A DNA stretch of 64,000 bases, from positions 248,001 to 312,000 of the forward strand of contig JALJCO010010529.1 of NCBI GenBank assembly GCA_023101725.1. The letters are read 5' to 3'. The translations under genes were made by a program, and so were the position numbers. Origin of the DNA: Atherinomorus stipes. Taxonomy: Eukaryota > Chordata > Actinopteri > Atheriniformes > Atherinidae. This document shows, in pieces, positions 60,271 to 64,000 of this stretch (its first letter is position 1; each line of letters begins with the position of its first letter). Below the pieces are notes generated by a model. The model made no database searches, had not been told where the DNA came from, and worked only from the letters and a program-made list of their open reading frames with translations.

Positions 60271-60760
60271 GTGGCAGGACCAACCCTAAAACAGATCTTC
60301 TCCAGTGTGCTGGATATGCAGAGAATATGAGGATCTTAAACCAACAACACGAAAAGTGTTGAAGTTAATAACAGCCTCTCCTCCCTCTCCAGCAGAGAAC
60401 CAGAGTTTACGGTTTTTTCATCAGTACATACGCGGGCTGGATGAAATGGGACTGCGGAAGCTGTTAAGATTTCTGACTGGATCTGAAGTCATCGGCATTA
60501 AAGAAATTCTAATAATTTTCACCTCATTGGAAGGGCTGGCATGCAGGCACATACATGTGGCCCAACTGTAGAACTGCCATCAACTTACAACAGCTATCCA
60601 GAGCTCAGAGTCTGTCCTGTCCAGCAATGCATATGCAATGGACATAAAACATGGTTTAGAAGTTTTCAGGTGTTTTGTATCAGACATGTGATCTGTCATA
60701 CAGTACATACTCAACTTGTTTCCATGGTAACCTTTCAGTCTTCATCAGAGATGTGATAAG
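60271..60760 (+). pseudogene. HECT-family gene, C-lobe remainder with frameshifts
   Basis: GPTLKQIFSSVLDMQR continues the main exon. A frame change near 60324 then leads to YEDLKPTTRKVLKLI, FHQYIRGLDEMGLRKLLRFL, TGSEVIGIKEILI and SLEGLACR (to about 60540). A second change of frame then gives HTCGPTVELPSTYNSYPEL. HTCGP matches the HECT catalytic-cysteine motif, so the active-site cysteine codon is still present but out of frame with the rest. The end of the frame is not clear. Confidence 0.75.
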
Positions 60761-62292
60761 GTGGACAGTGATGTGATAACCAACTGGTTATGAACAGTCT
60801 GACTTTACTCCGACTGAAACTACTGAAAGTAACTACGACCTCATGAGCATCTTGTCGCACTTGAATCGCCACCAAAAGCAAAGATGATGTTTTTTTCCAA
60901 AGTATTTGAGTTTGCACAATTCATTTTAACTATTAATGCAGTTTTGGGACCCTTGTTTTATCACATCTTTAAAGTTGTTTTTTAAAAGAGACATTGTTGT
61001 TTGTCTTGATAAGTTAATGTTATTGTCAGGAAATGTTTGATATGTCATCTATATGTTTTGTCTCTTGTACAATTAATTTGAATGCTGTTAATGTAAGTGC
61101 ATTCAAATACCTGAAAAACTTATTTTGTAACACTGCAGTTTGTTGACAACTTTTGTAACACTGTTTTTATAAACAAACTAGAATTTTGGAAGTTAAGTCA
61201 TTTACCAAAGTGCCTTTTCTTTTTTGTTAATTGTAACAAAACATGCAGAAATGTGTTATTAAGTTCTTTTTTTTTTTTATCACCGTTAGTTTGTTTAAAA
61301 TAGGCACATTTTAGACATTAAAAGAAATGCTGTCTTTAGATATATATTGCACAATGTTTTATGCATTTTACTGTGTCCTGTTGTTTGTTTGTTTAAAAGG
61401 ACCTATGTTCATTTGCTTTGACAGGGGCTGCTTGCTCCTGTATACAATAAATCTCAGTCAGTTCAAACTAAGTGTGTATTTATTTGAGATAATGGCACAA
61501 AAGGTAGCTGATTACTTAATATTTAAATTAAGGCTGTCAAAAAGATTAATCACATTACTTTTATTCCTTTGTTACCTTTAGGATTAAAGGTGCCAGGATT
61601 TCTGCATGTATCTTTAGTAGACTAGACTACTAAAACCCTTGCCTTACATATCTTCCTGAAGTCCTTCAGACGGCGGCAGCTTAGTCCAGAATGCTGCTGA
61701 TACGGTCCTCACAGGCTGATTTAACAGCTGTCATATGGTTTTCTCAAGATTTTCCTGAAAAATGGAAGACAGCTCTGTACCACTTTATATATTGGGCATT
61801 ATGCGCAACCAAATGTTATGGTGAACGTGTACTAAAATCAGTTGTAAAGGTGACCCAGTTAGACATGTGCATAATTCACTGTTTTGACAAGCTGAATTTA
61901 TATGTGTAAATTAAGATGATGCCGACACTCTAAAGACGTTTCTTTTTTATTATGCAACTGTTGACAGACTTTACCCTCACTTAGCAATATGACAAGAATG
62001 CATTCAGGCTAAAACAACATTATTCCCATTAAATATTCACATTATTGAAACATGTATTTGGTAAATGCAGCTGGATTAAAAAAAAAAAAGGGGGGATCAA
62101 ATGAATGTTGTCCATCCAAATATATGTAACAGTCACATGTATAAAATAATTATCTTGTTATCAGTACGGGATTTCTATCCATGAAATGCTGCATCACTGA
62201 ACTTCCCATTGACATAAAAAACATCTGGAGGTAAATCATTGTAAATCACAATTAAATGTGGTTTATATTTTCAAGCTTTTGGTCAGACAGAT
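60761..62292. other. AT-rich flank with a hAT/LINE relic
   Basis: At about 61530-61740, GGCTGTCAAAAAGATTAATC, then GTAGACTAGACTAC and CTGAAGTCCTTCAGACGGCG match the left part of the element at 56582. An AATAAATCTC at about 61446 could serve as a polyadenylation signal. No gene is recognised. Confidence 0.5.
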
Positions 62293-62674
62293 TTACAAGG
62301 ACTTTATCCGGCAGAAAAGCTTCTGATAATCAAATATGAGCTTGTATGTAAGCACGCAAGAATTTGTAAAGTTCAATGGCTTCCTCAGGTGAGGTGGGTG
62401 AATGTAGACTATTTTCTGCCATGGCCAAACAGCAAATGTCAAATATGGTATCATCACAGGGATATGGCCCCCTTTGAAGGCATTCTTCTTTGCAAGCCTG
62501 TATCTTTTGTAGGGATACTTCTTTGAGGTATTCTCTGGCTCCAAATAGTTGGGGTAAGGTGTACATCATCACTGGACGCCCCTCCTGGAGACACAGCATT
62601 TCTGGTTGGACGAATCCTGTGAGTGTTCCAAACTTGAACAATTGCCTGCAGTTATTTCTGTATATTAAGATCAT
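62293..62674 (-). CDS. Possible terminal exon of an unrecognised protein, minus strand
   Basis: A minus-strand frame of 114 codons ends at TGA near 62330. It reads FKFGTLTGFVQPEMLCLQEG, then QLFGAREYLKEVSLQKIQAC, CDDTIFDICCLAMAENSL and SPTSPEEAIELYKFLRAYI. A possible acceptor (CTGCAG on the minus strand) lies near 62645. Balanced amino-acid use and an amphipathic C-terminus suggest real coding sequence. I do not recognise the family, and no upstream exon was found. It may belong to a transposon-borne gene. Confidence 0.4.
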
Positions 62675-62930
62675 GCAAGATAGAATGTCAGTTCACACAA
62701 TCCAGTGCCAACTTATCATTTAGCCAAAATGATACAACAGACAAATCAAAGCAATCCAAACAATGTCAACCTTGATACATCTAATAATTCCAGTATAGCA
62801 TTGCATAAAGACTGAAAGGTAAGTTTTGTTGACATTGGTTTTCAATAAGATTTGAAATGGTCTGAAGTTTATTGCCAAAAACGATCTATACTACACATGT
62901 ATCATTTAAAGTTATGTGTACACAAACTAG

Positions 62931-63450
62931 GGATGGGCATATCGATACGATGGAGTTGATACTTCGATACCAGTCAGACAAAATATCGGATTCACTACCT
63001 TTTCGAGCAGGGTTACTTAATTCAGTCCTACGAGGGCCGCAATCCAGCAGGTTTCCAACTCTCCCTGCTCTAACACACCTGAATCAAATCACATAGATCC
63101 AATAGCCAATCAAACTCTGTGAAATGACTCATTGATTTGTTTTGGAGCACGGAGACATGGAAAACCTTCTGGATTGCCTCGTAGGACTGAATTGAGTATC
63201 CCTTTTTTTGAGCATCGAGAAACCAGATGTCCAGATACAAAACATGCAATTTGTATTCACTTCTGAGAGTGTTAGGCAATGAAATTATGTGTGAAAGCAG
63301 CCCGATTCTAGCTTCTTTGTCACATGATGGTGGTAGCATATCAGATGTCATGAATGATGCTGCTACTATTAAAAATGATAATATTTTGGTATCTTTCAGT
63401 ACTTTATAATGCAGGTTATTGCACATTATATTTTGTTAAAGTTGTACTTC
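62931..63450 (-). mobile_element. hAT element copy related to 27492-29642, opposite orientation
   Basis: TAGGGATGGGCATATCGATA starts the copy, the inverse of the right end at 29642. Shared blocks include CAGACAAAATATCGG, AACATGCAATTTGT, ACTTCTGAGAGT and, as inverse, GCTACCACCATCATGTGACA. It holds a single copy of the sequence that is repeated about 45 times in the other element. It is interrupted by a 194 bp insertion at 63010-63203 and loses similarity near 63450. Confidence 0.85.
63010..63203. mobile_element. Nested hAT-like MITE, 194 bp
   Basis: Ends AGGGTTACTTAATTCAGTCC and the inverted GGACTGAATTGAGTATCCCT, continuing as TACGAGG/CCTCGTA. Flanks TTTCGAGC (63002-63009) and TTTTGAGC (63206-63213) are an 8-bp duplication with one mismatch and two extra T. 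The uninterrupted equivalent is present at about 29550-29575 in the related element. Confidence 0.88.
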
Positions 63451-64000
63451 CATGGTCATTTCATTAAAGGCCTCCTTCCACTGAAAACCCGTTTAACTTG
63501 CTCCTTCTGAAATACGGAGGGTTTCCCCTTGTTTACTTACACATGCTGACTTGCTAGCGTTGCGTTCCCTCCAGTCGGCTGTGCTTCCTCATCAGAGAAA
63601 CAACACGAAGAAAAGAGCGAATCGGGAACAGCCTCGCACTTCTACGTCACGTTGCAAATAGCGTATCCCACGTGGGGTTTCTATCTGTCCATTGGAAGGC
63701 AGGTAACCCTCCACTACACACTAGAAGTAAAGACGGCACGACTGTAGCTTCGGAGTTGAGAAGCTAATTAGCTAACTGTTTGTTAGCATGGCGGAACAAA
63801 CTTGTTTGTCGGCTCTATTTCCTGTCTGTAACAAAATAAGAGCGGAGGGCGGAGCTTCCTTCATACACTGATGGGAGGCAGCCAATCAGACGGAAATTCA
63901 TGAGAAGGACCCGGAAAAGCTGCCGTTGGACCACAAGCCTCTCTTCTAGTATACAAATACAGCTGGATACAAAGATACCAGAAGGTTTTTTTAAACAGAA
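63451..64000. other. Window end, no gene recognised
   Basis: GC-richer sequence with several short motifs such as GGAACGCAACGCTAGC on the minus strand; an ATG at about 63789 (ATGGCGGAACAAACTTG) has a fair context but is followed by a short frame. It may be a promoter or an unrecognised element. Confidence 0.3.

Overview
The window is vertebrate nuclear DNA, most probably from a ray-finned fish. It has long introns with GT-AG splice sites, a recognisable STK35-type kinase gene, fish-type CR1/Rex1, RTE and L1 LINEs, tRNA-derived SINEs, and a very high density of hAT-type transposons ending in TAGGG...CCCTA. No prokaryotic gene organisation, CRISPR array or rRNA/tRNA gene is visible. Most open frames are fragments of transposons or chance frames in tandem repeats.

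Layout. Positions 1-11900 hold a two-coding-exon serine/threonine kinase gene (stk35-like; exons 309-798 and 11182-11900). Its 10.4 kb intron is packed with nested hAT elements, most with exact 8-bp target-site duplications (TSDs), and three minisatellites (33-, 43- and 18-bp units). A 2.5 kb minisatellite starts a few bases after the kinase stop codon and repeats a splice-donor-like motif in almost every unit. Positions 14.5-22.6 kb are intergenic: hAT elements, foldback elements, a SINE and TA microsatellites. Positions 22.8-26.5 kb are retroelement remains: a poly(A) retrosequence, a minus-strand CR1/Rex1-like LINE and an L1 ORF2 end. Positions 26.4-30.8 kb hold two direct copies of a roughly 520 bp sequence flanking a hAT element whose interior has expanded into about 45 copies of a 40-bp unit. 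Positions 29.7-37.7 kb hold four SINE-like units and a degraded minus-strand L1. Positions 37.7-48.5 kb are mostly unrecognised, with a hAT element, a TIR element and a 3 kb, 22-bp-unit minisatellite. Positions 48.6-52.7 kb hold a nearly full-length but mutated ZBED1-like hAT transposon abutted by a second hAT element, both inside one TA microsatellite. Positions 56.2-60.7 kb hold a HECT-type ubiquitin-ligase-like gene with a SAM-like N-terminus, broken by a 706 bp insertion and at least two frameshifts. The last 3 kb hold an unrecognised minus-strand exon and a nested pair of hAT elements.

The strongest signal is history recorded in the DNA itself. One copy of a repeat preserves the empty site of an insertion seen in another copy, and a diverged transposon copy at 62.9-63.45 kb preserves the single-copy ancestor of the 40-bp minisatellite. 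At least three of the minisatellites lie inside transposons. All homology calls are by eye; no database search was possible.
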